64,000 nucleotides of DNA from Spirosoma endophyticum (GTDB lineage Bacteria; Bacteroidota; Bacteroidia; Cytophagales; Spirosomataceae): contig NZ_FOLQ01000022.1 of NCBI RefSeq assembly GCF_900112365.1, positions 1-64,000 of the forward strand, written 5' to 3'. The notes under the pieces are model-generated. The model was not told the origin of the DNA and did no database searches. It was given only the letters and a program-made list of their open reading frames with translations. The position numbers and the translations under genes are program-made. Positions 1-8,195 of the stretch are shown here, one piece after another (position 1 is the first letter of the stretch; the number at the start of each line of letters is the position of its first letter).

Positions 1-306
1 CAATACGGCAAACCAGAGCGGTTACGAAGCGACAACGGACCTGAATTTATTAGCCAAGCCTTGCAGGATTGGTGTGCTGAAAAGCAGGTGGTATTACATT
101 GGATTGAACCGGGCAAGCCCACGCAAAATGCTTATATTGAACGATTCAATGGCACATTTCGACGAGAGGTACTGAACGCCAACACGTTCAATAGTCTGGC
201 GCAGGTACGCCGAACGGTGGATGCTTGGCTGGTGGAGTACAATACGGAGCGCCCTCATCAAGCATTGAAGTTTATGACGCCCGTTGAATACCGGCAGGCG
301 GCTTAA
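1..306 (+). CDS. IS3-family transposase OrfB, C-terminal part (DDE integrase core)
   Basis: This is the C-terminal 101 residues of a DDE transposase of the IS3 OrfB type, the catalytic protein that cuts and joins element ends. The visible part holds the second catalytic Asp in SDNGPEF (residues 10-16 of the fragment). The third catalytic residue is the Glu of NAYIERFNGTFRREVL, with the usual K/R seven residues on. It ends with the family's terminal pattern YNTERPHQALKFMTPVEY. The reading frame is open across the window edge, so the gene is cut by the window and not necessarily broken. The first Asp and the helix-turn-helix OrfA would lie upstream. Confidence 0.9.
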   Translation, partial: QYGKPERLRSDNGPEFISQALQDWCAEKQVVLHWIEPGKPTQNAYIERFNGTFRREVLNANTFNSLAQVRRTVDAWLVEYNTERPHQALKFMTPVEYRQAA

Positions 307-351
307 GCTCCAGTCAAAACTGGCTCATATAACGGGGTAAGGACACGTTGA
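1..351 (+). mobile_element. Right end of an IS3-family insertion sequence
   Basis: The window opens inside an insertion sequence. The transposase reading frame is open from base 1 and stops at 304-306. About 45 bp of non-coding sequence follows, with a small perfect hairpin (CCAGT/ACTGG, 310-323). The end is placed near 345-351, where a different, truncated reading frame begins; the stretch GGTAAGGACACGTTGACA would be the terminal repeat. The left end lies outside the window, so neither the inverted repeat nor the target duplication could be matched and the exact boundary is an inference. Confidence 0.6.
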
Positions 352-604
352 CACCTACTCCTTCAGCGTTGTTGAACAACAAAAGCCCTATGGCTTCAAT
401 TCGAAGGAGATGCTAACCGTTAAGATTCCGCCCAAATCCAAACTTGACATCAGCCGTCAGATTATGGCTTATCAACTCGCTTGCTCCTTTGATGCTATTT
501 TAGAAAATACAACGACCGGTCAACGATACAGTTTAAGGGGTAAATGGAGTGGTCTTTTGCAATATGACAATCCTTCAACAACGTTGACGCAGTCTGCTTT
601 GTAA
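350..604 (+). pseudogene. 3' stump of a gene cut by the IS; faint aerolysin/ETX-MTX2-like look
   Basis: A frame is open from the IS end (about 347) to the stop at 602-604 and gives about 84 residues beginning DTYSFSVVEQQKPYGF. The first ATG (410) lies inside the fold, so it is unlikely to be a true start. The segment LTVKIPPKSKLDISRQI, followed by a strand-rich stretch with GKWSG, resembles the last strands of aerolysin or ETX/MTX2-type beta-pore-forming proteins, where a VPPxSKV motif leads into the final strands. That likeness is from memory of the family and weak. It is most simply read as the 3' remnant of a gene interrupted by the upstream insertion sequence, with the 5' part beyond the window or lost. 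Confidence 0.45.
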
Positions 605-809
605 GATGCACCTTGTATTATTCGGATAACTTATTTGTCACGTAAATCATCGCATTTCTAACGTATTCTCCTGTATATGAACCGTGCCTCTCTGTAAAGA
701 GTCGGCGATGCGTTTTAGAAACTGAAGTTGCCCTGCAAGAATTTTTTAGGCCTGTAATAATTCAGGTGCACTCATTACTCAATTTCATAATTGAATCCTC
801 AATTTTCAG

Positions 810-1838
810 ATGCCAACGAAACAGAAATTTCTACTTATTGCTCCGTGGGATTATCAGCTATATGTAGTAATTGAGAAAAATCTTAGGTACTTAGGCTATG
901 AAGTGACCGTTGTTCATAACAATCATTATCCATCTAGTTCAAAAGACTTATTAATCAAAATAAAATACCTATTAAGGAAAATATTTTCGAGAAAAAAAGA
1001 ATGTAATCAAAAATTAAACAATATATATTTAGAAGAAAAGAAAATGTCTTTGATTAAATCACGTAAATATTATGATTTATGCTTAGTAATCAGGGCTGAT
1101 GGATTTCCCGAAGGTCTGTTAAGGGAAGCTAAAAAAAGAAGTCGTAAGTTTATATCTTTTTTTTACGATGGTTTAACCTACAATCAACATATACTTCCTC
1201 TTATATCCCTTTTTGATCGTTTTTATATATTCGATAAAACAGAATTACATTCGTTCAAAGAGTATAATATTAAGTATGCTCCCAACTTTTACTTTGATTA
1301 TCCAGAACTCACGGAGAATACGTACCCTGGCGAAAATAAAATTTATTATATTAGTTCCTATAATTCTTGTCGGATAGATACTGTCCAGTCTCTTCACAAA
1401 TACATCACCCAGCGACTTTCACCCATACAGTTTGACTTTGTATATAATAAAAGTAATGAAAATGAAATTCCCGAATACATAAAACAACATTTCAATTGTA
1501 TAGAAACGATTGTTCCTTACGAAGAACAGTTGAAGTTGATTCAGAATACCGAAATAATTATTGATATTAAAATGACCAGCCATTCAGGCTTCTCATTCAG
1601 GATTTTTGACGGAATTAAATTGAGGAAAAAAGTCATTACTACCAATCCTTTTGTTATAAACGAAGACTTTTATCACCCTCATAATTTTTTTGTATTAACT
1701 CAACGTAATGAAAATGAACTTGACGATTTTTTAAAACGGCCTTATGTTCCATTAGATGAAAAAATTAGGAAAAAGTATTCGTTTGAAAGCTGGTTAAAGG
1801 CAGTAACAGATTACGAAGGTCAACTAAAAATAAATTAG
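810..1838 (+). CDS. Glycosyltransferase-like protein (CgeB/LPS-biosynthesis type)
   Basis: This is a 342-residue soluble protein. The N-terminus FLLIAPWDYQLYVVIEKNLRYLGYEV is a Rossmann-type first strand and helix as in GT-B glycosyltransferases. The C-terminal half carries the pattern of proteins often annotated as CgeB-like or lipopolysaccharide biosynthesis proteins: a mid-protein FISFFYDGLTYN strand, FDRFYIFDKTELHSF, a new Rossmann start (KIYYISSYNSCR), and a nucleotide-sugar region SGFSFRIFDGIKLRKKVITTN. It probably adds a sugar to a surface polysaccharide or glycan, but substrate and linkage cannot be read. Base composition is clearly more AT-rich than the rest of the window and the gene follows an IS end, so recent transfer is likely. 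No other polysaccharide gene is visible beside it. Confidence 0.6.
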   Translation: MPTKQKFLLIAPWDYQLYVVIEKNLRYLGYEVTVVHNNHYPSSSKDLLIKIKYLLRKIFSRKKECNQKLNNIYLEEKKMSLIKSRKYYDLCLVIRADGFPEGLLREAKKRSRKFISFFYDGLTYNQHILPLISLFDRFYIFDKTELHSFKEYNIKYAPNFYFDYPELTENTYPGENKIYYISSYNSCRIDTVQSLHKYITQRLSPIQFDFVYNKSNENEIPEYIKQHFNCIETIVPYEEQLKLIQNTEIIIDIKMTSHSGFSFRIFDGIKLRKKVITTNPFVINEDFYHPHNFFVLTQRNENELDDFLKRPYVPLDEKIRKKYSFESWLKAVTDYEGQLKIN

Positions 1839-1972
1839 GTCGTCTTCGTTTTGTATAAAATTTGTCACTTACTGCCGTCAATCTATCTAAAGTATAATTT
1901 TACTGACAAGCCGTAATTTGTACATTGGTCACAATTACGTTTTTAGCCGGATTTTACGATAATCTCGTCAAC

Positions 1973-2010
1973 AAAAAGACCCGCTCAACACATATCGGGC
2001 GGGTCTTTTT
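1973..2010 (-). terminator. Rho-independent terminator after the DUF2911 gene
   Basis: The arms AAAAAGACCCGC and GCGGGTCTTTTT form a GC-rich stem with A and T tracts on its two outer sides. It can therefore terminate from both directions, ending the minus-strand DUF2911 gene (stop at 2033) and the plus-strand gene ending at 1838. Confidence 0.85.
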
Positions 2011-2032
2011 ATTAATGAATAACAACGAGTTT

Positions 2033-2935
2033 TTAGGCTTTTTTCTTGCCTTTACCTGCTTTCATCGCAGGCATAGCCGGTACTTTGGCTGTATATTCTG
2101 CAATGCTTTTTTCGATACCATCCTTGAAGAACGAGAAGGCCGCATCGTTGGATGATTGTCCCATCGTTAGCGCTTTTTGAGCGATCGGCAGGGCATCCGT
2201 ATACTTACCCATTTTGGCCAGAATCTGCGACTTGACGAATAGATTCCGATACGTTTCCTGTTTCGCGATTGATTTGTCTATCCAGCTTAACGACTGGTCC
2301 AGGTTACGGCCTTTTGACAAATTGTAGCTGGCGGCTGCCTGTAAAACAGCGGCATCATCGGGCTTTTCGACTACAGCCTTATCAACGTTAGCCGCTGCAT
2401 TAGTGTTGACATCGACTTTCAAATCGGCAGCGGCTTTGGCGTTCGCCCACATGAAATTCATTTTAGCCGTGCTATCTGTTACGTCGCTAAAACCGATCGT
2501 GAACGTCTCGATTTTTTCGCTGTTTTCGGCGGGGGTAAGTTGCACACGTAGCGCATCTTCTTCCTGTTTGTATGTCTGTTCGGTTACTGATTTGTTTTTA
2601 TTGAAAATCAGTGTGTAGCTCTCTTGAGAAGGAATAGACATAATGGCATAGCTGCCAGCCGCCAGCGTTTTTCCATTAACCATCAAATCGGTTGATGTGG
2701 TAAACATCGTGGCGCCGTTAGCACCTGTCCGCCATACTTTACCTACTGGAACAAAGGAATCTGTAAAGGGCTGGCGACCTTTCAGACTTGGCCGGGAATA
2801 CGTAACAGTTATATCGGTGGTGCCGACGGTTTGCATAACAGAGGCACCAGGACTGGGTGAGGGCAATTTAATTTGGGCGGTAGTTAATTGGGCAGCCAGG
2901 CAAATGGTTGCGGCTGTAAGCGAAAGTTTGTGCAT
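2033..2935 (-). CDS. DUF2911 family secreted protein with TPR-like C-terminus
   Basis: A 300-residue exported protein; residues 1-20 are a signal peptide ending at TTAQ. Residues about 25-165 match the DUF2911 pattern: LPSPSPGASVMQTVGTTDI, YSRPSLKGR, WRTGANGATMFTTSTDLMVNGK, LAAGSYAIMSIP and YTLIFNK. Residues about 185-280 are helical and alanine-rich with tetratricopeptide-like periodicity. The tail is very basic (AGKGKKKA). DUF2911 proteins are common in Bacteroidota and have no assigned biochemical role, so none is proposed. The ATG at 2935 is directly followed by a good signal peptide, which supports that start. The gene is divergent from the NUDIX gene at 2999, and a strong terminator lies just beyond its stop. 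Confidence 0.88.
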   Translation of the reverse strand: MHKLSLTAATICLAAQLTTAQIKLPSPSPGASVMQTVGTTDITVTYSRPSLKGRQPFTDSFVPVGKVWRTGANGATMFTTSTDLMVNGKTLAAGSYAIMSIPSQESYTLIFNKNKSVTEQTYKQEEDALRVQLTPAENSEKIETFTIGFSDVTDSTAKMNFMWANAKAAADLKVDVNTNAAANVDKAVVEKPDDAAVLQAAASYNLSKGRNLDQSLSWIDKSIAKQETYRNLFVKSQILAKMGKYTDALPIAQKALTMGQSSNDAAFSFFKDGIEKSIAEYTAKVPAMPAMKAGKGKKKA

Positions 2936-2998
2936 GATTGTCTATAGACTATTGAAAAATCCCACCAAATTGCGGCTTTTTCATAACAAAGCCAACTA

Positions 2999-3529
2999 AT
3001 GCATCGACTACCCTTGCTCAATCTGCTACGGCAGCATTCGACAACCGATCGGGATGAACAGGCTATGACGCAGGCCATGATCTCGTTTGTCGAAGCCAAC
3101 CCAAAGGCCTTTGAGCGGTCACTGCTGGCGGGACATGTGACGGGATCGGCCTGGATTGTGAGTCCCGATCGCCAGCAGATTTTGCTGATTCATCATCGTA
3201 AACTTGATCGCTGGTTGCAACCCGGAGGTCATGCCGATGGTGATCCCGACGTAGCAGCTGTAGCATTGCGCGAAGCCCGGGAGGAAACGGGATTAACTTC
3301 GCTGCAGCTGGTTAGTTCCGCTATCTTCGACGTAGATATTCATCCAATTCCTGCTCGTGGCGACGTTCCCGAACACCTGCATTATGATATCCGGTTCCTA
3401 CTTGAAGCGGACCCAAATGAACCATTTGGTGATTCTGACGAAATTAAGAATATTAGATGGTTTTCATCAGAAATGATCGATAACTATACAGATTCGGAGT
3501 CTATTTGCAGAATGATACGAAAAATATAA
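2999..3529 (+). CDS. NUDIX hydrolase
   Basis: A 176-residue cytoplasmic NUDIX protein. Residues 73-99 hold LQPGGHADGDPDVAAVALREAREETGL split around the canonical REAREETG (91-98), whose glutamates bind the metal ions used to hydrolyse a nucleoside diphosphate linked to another group. The first glutamate of the classical box (G-x5-E) falls on a proline here. The upstream strand SAWIVSPDRQQILLIHHRKLDRW fits the fold, and the C-terminal third contains DIRFLLEADPNEPFGDSDEIKNIRWFS, the usual NUDIX ending. Substrate cannot be predicted. The gene is divergent from the DUF2911 gene with 63 bp between starts. Confidence 0.88.
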   Translation: MHRLPLLNLLRQHSTTDRDEQAMTQAMISFVEANPKAFERSLLAGHVTGSAWIVSPDRQQILLIHHRKLDRWLQPGGHADGDPDVAAVALREAREETGLTSLQLVSSAIFDVDIHPIPARGDVPEHLHYDIRFLLEADPNEPFGDSDEIKNIRWFSSEMIDNYTDSESICRMIRKI

Positions 3530-3558
3530 TTAAACTATAAACATAGTAGCTGTTTTAA

Positions 3559-3589
3559 TTGTTTTTTAATCTGACAGCGAATAGATTTG
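3559..3589 (+). promoter_or_regulatory. Bacteroidota-type promoter of the small secreted protein gene
   Basis: A -7 box TAGATTTG (3582-3589) matches TAnnTTTG exactly, and a TTG at 3559-3561 lies 20 bp upstream, the spacing expected for the -33 element. Transcription would begin near 3596, just before the ATG at 3617. This places the alternative in-frame TTG at 3587 inside the promoter and so supports the ATG. Confidence 0.6.
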
Positions 3590-3616
3590 CCAGACAACAA
3601 AACCACAGAAATAGCC

Positions 3617-4021
3617 ATGAAATCATTAACTTTTTTGCTTGCTGGTGCCCTTCTGGGCGCTATGACGAGCCAAACATACGCACAGGATGTTGGACCTAAA
3701 CCGTTGAACAATCCGATGTATTCGACGCATAACTACAAGCATCCGAATATGGCAGCGGCTGCCCGCCGTTCTGAAAATAAAACGGGTGTTGCCGTTCAAC
3801 AACCCACTCCAACGGATGCACGGATGGCAAATTACAAGAACCAGATGCCGAACCGGCAACCAGCAGGGGGCGTTACGGTTGATCATACGCCAGCGATGAG
3901 TTTAGCCGACCGGAATTACAAAATTCAGCGCGTAAGCGAACCGCCGACAAGTGAATCAACCGGTGAGTATTACGTTAGAAAACGGTCGAAGGATTCGACG
4001 GGCACAACGGTTGGGCAGTAA
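3617..4021 (+). CDS. Small secreted protein of unknown function
   Basis: A 134-residue protein with signal peptide MKSLTFLLAGALLGAMTSQTYAQ. The mature part is hydrophilic and low in complexity, rich in Asn, Pro, Thr and basic residues (PLNNPMYSTHNYKHPN, AARRSENKTG, YKNQMPNRQPAGG). It has no predicted membrane helix, cysteine or recognised domain. I do not recognise a family. The start chosen is the ATG at 3617 because it opens the signal peptide and lies downstream of a promoter; a TTG ten codons earlier falls in the -7 box. The gene is closed by a long perfect hairpin starting 6 bp after the stop. Confidence 0.75.
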   Translation: MKSLTFLLAGALLGAMTSQTYAQDVGPKPLNNPMYSTHNYKHPNMAAAARRSENKTGVAVQQPTPTDARMANYKNQMPNRQPAGGVTVDHTPAMSLADRNYKIQRVSEPPTSESTGEYYVRKRSKDSTGTTVGQ

Positions 4022-4026
4022 GTGCC

Positions 4027-4093
4027 AGTTTGTAAAAGCAGAAAGGCGTGCCACGGTTTAGAACCGTGGCACGCCTTTCTGCTTTTACAAACT
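4027..4093. repeat. 67-nt near-perfect palindrome, CGTGCCACGGTTT family (copy 1)
   Basis: The palindrome is centred on base 4060 and has arms of 32 bp. The inner part (CGTGCCACGGTTT and its complement) is shared with the palindrome at 48575-48649, but the outer arms (AGTTTGTAAAAGCAGAAAGG here) are unrelated between the two copies. It lies between the convergent ends of a plus-strand gene (stop 4021) and a minus-strand gene (stop 4104) and probably acts as a two-way terminator. Confidence 0.9.
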
Positions 4094-4103
4094 AGAGAAA
4101 CGA

Positions 4104-6743
4104 TTACTCACTTTTCGGACTAGCCTCACCTGAGCTTTTGGGTAGCGTGCTCTCGTAGATCGCGTTGAAAATAAGTTTATATGTAGCGCGGGGCTGACCA
4201 CGGAACTGCGGTCTAAAGCCGAACAATACAACATTGCCTTTGCCCTGACTCACCCGAAGAACGGCAGGCTTTCCGGCAATGTATCGGTCTTCGTTCAGGG
4301 CCCAGCCGCTCATCAACAGATTCTTCTTCGCGTAGTTGGCAATCACTTCGACTTTAGGTTCCGGGGCAGATTTGATGGTTTCGCTGCCTCCTTCGCCTTC
4401 TTTTTTCTGTTTGACCACCTCAAACGCCCGGCTGTTCGAGAACGCTGCGGCTACTTCGGGTTGCATGCCATACGCCAGCGAATGCTTGGTGTCGATGACC
4501 GTTCGAATTAACGAACCCGGAATGTAAAACTGTTGGGTCGATAGCCCTTCGGTAGCGTTTTTAACGGGTAACCCCAGGAGTTCGATGGCGAAATCGCTGG
4601 CTTCGTCGAACGTGATCAGCGTGCCACCATTATTCACGTACTGTTGCAGCGCCATCGTACCACCCAACCCCAGACCACCCACATAAGGCGCGGGCATGGT
4701 GTTTGGCGCATGACCATTCAGAATCTGCTTAACTTCCTGATCCGGAATAATGATAGTGCTATACATTGACAGGTCTTTTTTCGCGATGTCGGCGTCGTGC
4801 AACGTATCGACGGGGAAACCATAACTTTCCATCAGCCAGCGCGTCCAGCCTTCGTCCATATTGGCGACCCACGATTTATATAGGCCAATACGAGGTAATT
4901 TCAAGGGCTTGGCGGCAACCGTTGGTTTGCTGGCAACGGCGGTAAAACTAATGCCTAGTTCCTTAGCCAGTTTTTGAATCTTAGCGTCGGTATTGGTCCC
5001 TTTTTCGATCAGGAAACTGCCGGTTTCATCAGTCAGCACAGACACTTTTTCGCCATCTTTCAGCAATTGATTGACCGCCATGACGCTGGCATTCTGCGTG
5101 CGCAATAGGCTGTAGCCATAGCCTGAACTCGCCGTCGCCTGACCTGCCACAACGGGAGCCAAGCCTTTAATCAACTCGGTAGAAGCGGTAAACGTACTGC
5201 CGATCTTGGCAACCGTAACGCCCATTTGCATGGGGAGTGTCCAGCCAGCCAGATCGTAAGGCGGAATTGGCGGACCGCCGGGATAGAGCCGCTGGTTCGG
5301 GTGTACCTGTTTCTCCATCAAATCCACGATGTATGGGCTAAAGGCCTGATTGCAATAGATGATGTAGGCACCAGCGGCATACGATACGTTGTTCGCCTGA
5401 AACGCCTGCGTCGCCCGATGGACTTCTACGCCACTCTGGCTGAACATGTTGACCAGGTTCAGCGCTTCGCCTTTGTCCCACTGTTCAGTGGGTACTACGT
5501 AGGCGAAGGGTCGATTTTTACCGGCTGATTCAATCGCATCGCGCCCCATCACGTAGATGTTGTACAGAAACTCCTCCCGCTTATCGGCGGCCAGCACGAG
5601 GGTGGCCATCGAAGCTTCTTCCATGTAATTGACCGCGTCCCGAAAACGGGACTGGCCACCTTTCCAGGGATCGGCGTAGAAAATTTCCGTACCGTTTGTG
5701 GCGGCTGTTACGCCAACGCCCACCGTTTTAGGCAACGAATCGGGTGGGTAGAAACGGGGTGATGGCGTGGCGTGGGCTGTTTCGGTTAGGATACCAATCT
5801 GGTTGTGATAATAGGGCACGGTGCGCATACCGCCGTTCCACCACATGCTGAACCGTAATTGAGACACGACACCGGGCATCTTTTTCATCGCAAACCGGCT
5901 GGCCATCGCCGTGCCAACCATATTAACGCCTGCTGTTACGCCGGGGTGAATTTGTGGGTTGACTGGATTGGCGAAAGGCGGAATAAAAATCCGGGTCCAG
6001 GCGGGCGAGGTCTGGTGCTGATTGTAAACGATCTGCGGAAACCACTGATTGTAAAGTACTTCCGAAATCGCTTTGGTTTCGGGCATGTTGTTCGTAAACC
6101 AGTCGCGGTTGTTGTCGTGCCCAACGTAGTGATGATACAGCCAGGGTGGTTGGGTCGTTTCGAAGGCCGTACCGAGGTTGCCGTTATACCAGTCTGCGAC
6201 GATGTCAAGGCCGTCGGGGTTCATTTCGACCATCAGCAGCGCAACGACCTGATCGCGGATTTTCTTCATTTCCGTCGATTCTTCGGTAGCCATACGGTAA
6301 GCCAGTTCAGGCATCATCTGCGCCGACGCGACTTCTGACGCGTGCATACCGGCATCAATCCAGACAATAGCTTTGCCGGCAGCGGCCAAAGCCCGAGCCT
6401 GTTTTTCGTCGATTTTAGCCCGCGAAAGTTGCTCACTCGTGCTACGCCATTTCTCCAACTGCTTCATGTTGGCTTCACTGGACACCATCAGCAGGAGCAA
6501 TGGTTTCCCCAGCACCGACTTGCCAATCGTGACCATCTGAACCCGGTTGCTGGCTTTGTCCAGTCGCTGGTAGTAATCGAGCAACATTTTGGTATTCGCC
6601 AGCTTATAATCAGCGCCGGGCTCAAAGCCAAACACATCGGCGGGTTTCGGTACCTGTGCCATCGCCAATACGCTGGCAATGAGAATCGCGCATCCCAACA
6701 GCAGGAGCCGATAGAGGGTAATTTTTTGAATAGATAGTTTCAT
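4104..6743 (-). CDS. M14 family zinc carboxypeptidase, secreted
   Basis: An 879-residue exported metallopeptidase; residues 1-30 form a signal peptide (LLLLGCAILIASVLAMAQ). The M14 catalytic domain spans about 45-340. Zinc ligands are H134 and E137 in DAGMHASEV and H243 in YNQHQTSP. R213 in GHDNNRDWF is the substrate-binding arginine region, and E321 in ILTETAHA is the catalytic glutamate. The remaining 500 residues include a domain resembling a class I glutamine-amidotransferase-like fold (strand LPRIGLYKSW, later STIIIPDQ) of the kind fused to such M14 proteins in Bacteroidota. It probably trims peptides in the periplasm or outside the cell. It is last in the minus-strand peptidase run, 86 bp after the M20 gene, and about one third diverged from the two longer M14 paralogues upstream. 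Confidence 0.92.
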   Translation of the reverse strand: MKLSIQKITLYRLLLLGCAILIASVLAMAQVPKPADVFGFEPGADYKLANTKMLLDYYQRLDKASNRVQMVTIGKSVLGKPLLLLMVSSEANMKQLEKWRSTSEQLSRAKIDEKQARALAAAGKAIVWIDAGMHASEVASAQMMPELAYRMATEESTEMKKIRDQVVALLMVEMNPDGLDIVADWYNGNLGTAFETTQPPWLYHHYVGHDNNRDWFTNNMPETKAISEVLYNQWFPQIVYNQHQTSPAWTRIFIPPFANPVNPQIHPGVTAGVNMVGTAMASRFAMKKMPGVVSQLRFSMWWNGGMRTVPYYHNQIGILTETAHATPSPRFYPPDSLPKTVGVGVTAATNGTEIFYADPWKGGQSRFRDAVNYMEEASMATLVLAADKREEFLYNIYVMGRDAIESAGKNRPFAYVVPTEQWDKGEALNLVNMFSQSGVEVHRATQAFQANNVSYAAGAYIIYCNQAFSPYIVDLMEKQVHPNQRLYPGGPPIPPYDLAGWTLPMQMGVTVAKIGSTFTASTELIKGLAPVVAGQATASSGYGYSLLRTQNASVMAVNQLLKDGEKVSVLTDETGSFLIEKGTNTDAKIQKLAKELGISFTAVASKPTVAAKPLKLPRIGLYKSWVANMDEGWTRWLMESYGFPVDTLHDADIAKKDLSMYSTIIIPDQEVKQILNGHAPNTMPAPYVGGLGLGGTMALQQYVNNGGTLITFDEASDFAIELLGLPVKNATEGLSTQQFYIPGSLIRTVIDTKHSLAYGMQPEVAAAFSNSRAFEVVKQKKEGEGGSETIKSAPEPKVEVIANYAKKNLLMSGWALNEDRYIAGKPAVLRVSQGKGNVVLFGFRPQFRGQPRATYKLIFNAIYESTLPKSSGEASPKSE

Positions 6744-6829
6744 AGAAATAGAGGGAGGTTTGTTGAGGTAGTCAATTAAATTTTCGTTTCTCTGTTATCC
6801 CTCCTTTATCGGGATGACGGAGAAAATGC

Positions 6830-8155
6830 CTAATTCGCTGGGCCAGCTTCGGCCAGTAAAACGAGCAGGATGCGCTGCAACCCCAGCGTCCCTTTGTCAT
6901 TGAGCCACCATTCATTCAGGGAGTGGGCTCCTCCGCCTGTGCCTCCGCTGCCAATCGTGACCGACGGAACGCCTTTCGAAATGGGGATATTGGCATTGGT
7001 GGAGCCTACGCTCAGGACGGGTTCGGCCTGTAGGTATTTGGACACCGCCATAGCCCGTTGCACCAGTGGAACCGTCGGTTCAATACGTCCGGACGGGCGA
7101 TCACCAACGAGTTTTACCGTAACGGTCAGGTCGGGGCCACGGCGTTTTATGGCGTTCTCCTCTTTTAGTGCCCGCTGAACAGCCGCCTGTAGCAGGGCAT
7201 CGACGCCATTCAATTTCTCGGGACTTTCCGACCGCATGTCTACTTCCATCCACGATTCGTAAGGAATGGCGTTTACGGACGTACCGCCCCCCACAACGCT
7301 GACGCTGTAGGTTGTTTTGACGCCTTCTTTCGTGAATTTATCTGCTTCGGTAGTGAAGTAATAGATGGCTTTTCCCAGCGCGCCGTGCGGATTGACGATG
7401 CCAAAAGCGCCATAGGAGTGGCCACCCGGGCCTTTGAACGTAATTCGATACCGATGCGAGCCTAAACCCCGGTGCGTGATCCCGTCGATCCCGTGTCCAT
7501 CGACGGCGATGTAGGAATCAATTTTGGGACCACCGGGCATGAACAGATTTTTGACTCCCCGCAAGTCGCCCAAACCTTCTTCACCAACGGCACCTACGAA
7601 AATAACGTCGGCATCGGTTTCAATTTTGGCGCGTTCCATCCCTTTCAAAACGGCCAGCACGGCGGTCAGGCCACGGGTGTCGTCGCCAACACCGGGTGCA
7701 TAGAGCGTATCACCTTTCTGCTTGACTTTTACGTCGGTTCCGGCCGGAAACACAGTGTCCAGGTGCGCTTCCACGATGACCGTTTTCTTGCCGGATTTGC
7801 CTTTGCGTTTCGCCAGGACATTGTTGACCTTGTCGATCCAGACCGAATCCGCCCCGGCTTCTTTCATCATGGCCGCGTATTTTTTAGAACGCTCGACTTC
7901 CTTGAACGGGGGCGAAGGGATTTCCGTCAGCAAGATCAGGTCTTTTTTCGTCTGAGGTTCCAGCTCCGTAAAATACTTGAATGCTGTTTGAACCGCTGGC
8001 CGTTTGGACAAAGCATTAATTTCAGTTTCGTACTTCTTGTCGAGCGTAACGTTCTTGGTGGCTTCATCAGCGCCTTCTTCCTGGGCAAACAACTGGTGGG
8101 CTGTGCCGCCTATCAATAACGGTGCAACTAACGCTACTTTAATAAATTGATTCAT
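6830..8155 (-). CDS. M20 family metallopeptidase, exported
   Basis: A 441-residue exported dinuclear zinc peptidase of the M20 family (PepT-like group). Signal peptide covers residues 1-25. The metal ligands are visible: H131 and D133 in VEAHLDTVFP, the bridging Asp in GVGDDTRG (158-159), the catalytic and metal-binding pair E192-E193 in GAVGEEGLG, D219 in IAVDGHG, and the late His in GGGAHSLNEWW. A dimerisation domain with GGHSYGAFG lies between. Members cleave dipeptides or tripeptides or acylated amino acids. It sits 40 bp after one M14 gene and 86 bp before another on the same strand, which argues for co-transcription and stepwise peptide breakdown. Confidence 0.92.
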   Translation of the reverse strand: MNQFIKVALVAPLLIGGTAHQLFAQEEGADEATKNVTLDKKYETEINALSKRPAVQTAFKYFTELEPQTKKDLILLTEIPSPPFKEVERSKKYAAMMKEAGADSVWIDKVNNVLAKRKGKSGKKTVIVEAHLDTVFPAGTDVKVKQKGDTLYAPGVGDDTRGLTAVLAVLKGMERAKIETDADVIFVGAVGEEGLGDLRGVKNLFMPGGPKIDSYIAVDGHGIDGITHRGLGSHRYRITFKGPGGHSYGAFGIVNPHGALGKAIYYFTTEADKFTKEGVKTTYSVSVVGGGTSVNAIPYESWMEVDMRSESPEKLNGVDALLQAAVQRALKEENAIKRRGPDLTVTVKLVGDRPSGRIEPTVPLVQRAMAVSKYLQAEPVLSVGSTNANIPISKGVPSVTIGSGGTGGGAHSLNEWWLNDKGTLGLQRILLVLLAEAGPAN

Positions 8156-8195
8156 TGTTATGAAGAATGGAAATGTATACGTATTACTGACTCAA

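Noticed and set aside
1925..2155. Plus-strand frame over the DUF2911 terminator
   Set aside because: It runs through a terminator stem into the opposite strand of a well-supported gene and has no domain.
5859..6338. 159-codon plus-strand frame opposite the 879-residue M14 gene
   Set aside because: Antisense of the catalytic domain; no promoter or recognisable fold.
7472..8119. 215-codon plus-strand frame opposite the M20 peptidase
   Set aside because: It is the antisense shadow of a gene with intact catalytic motifs; its protein is basic and aromatic with no domain.
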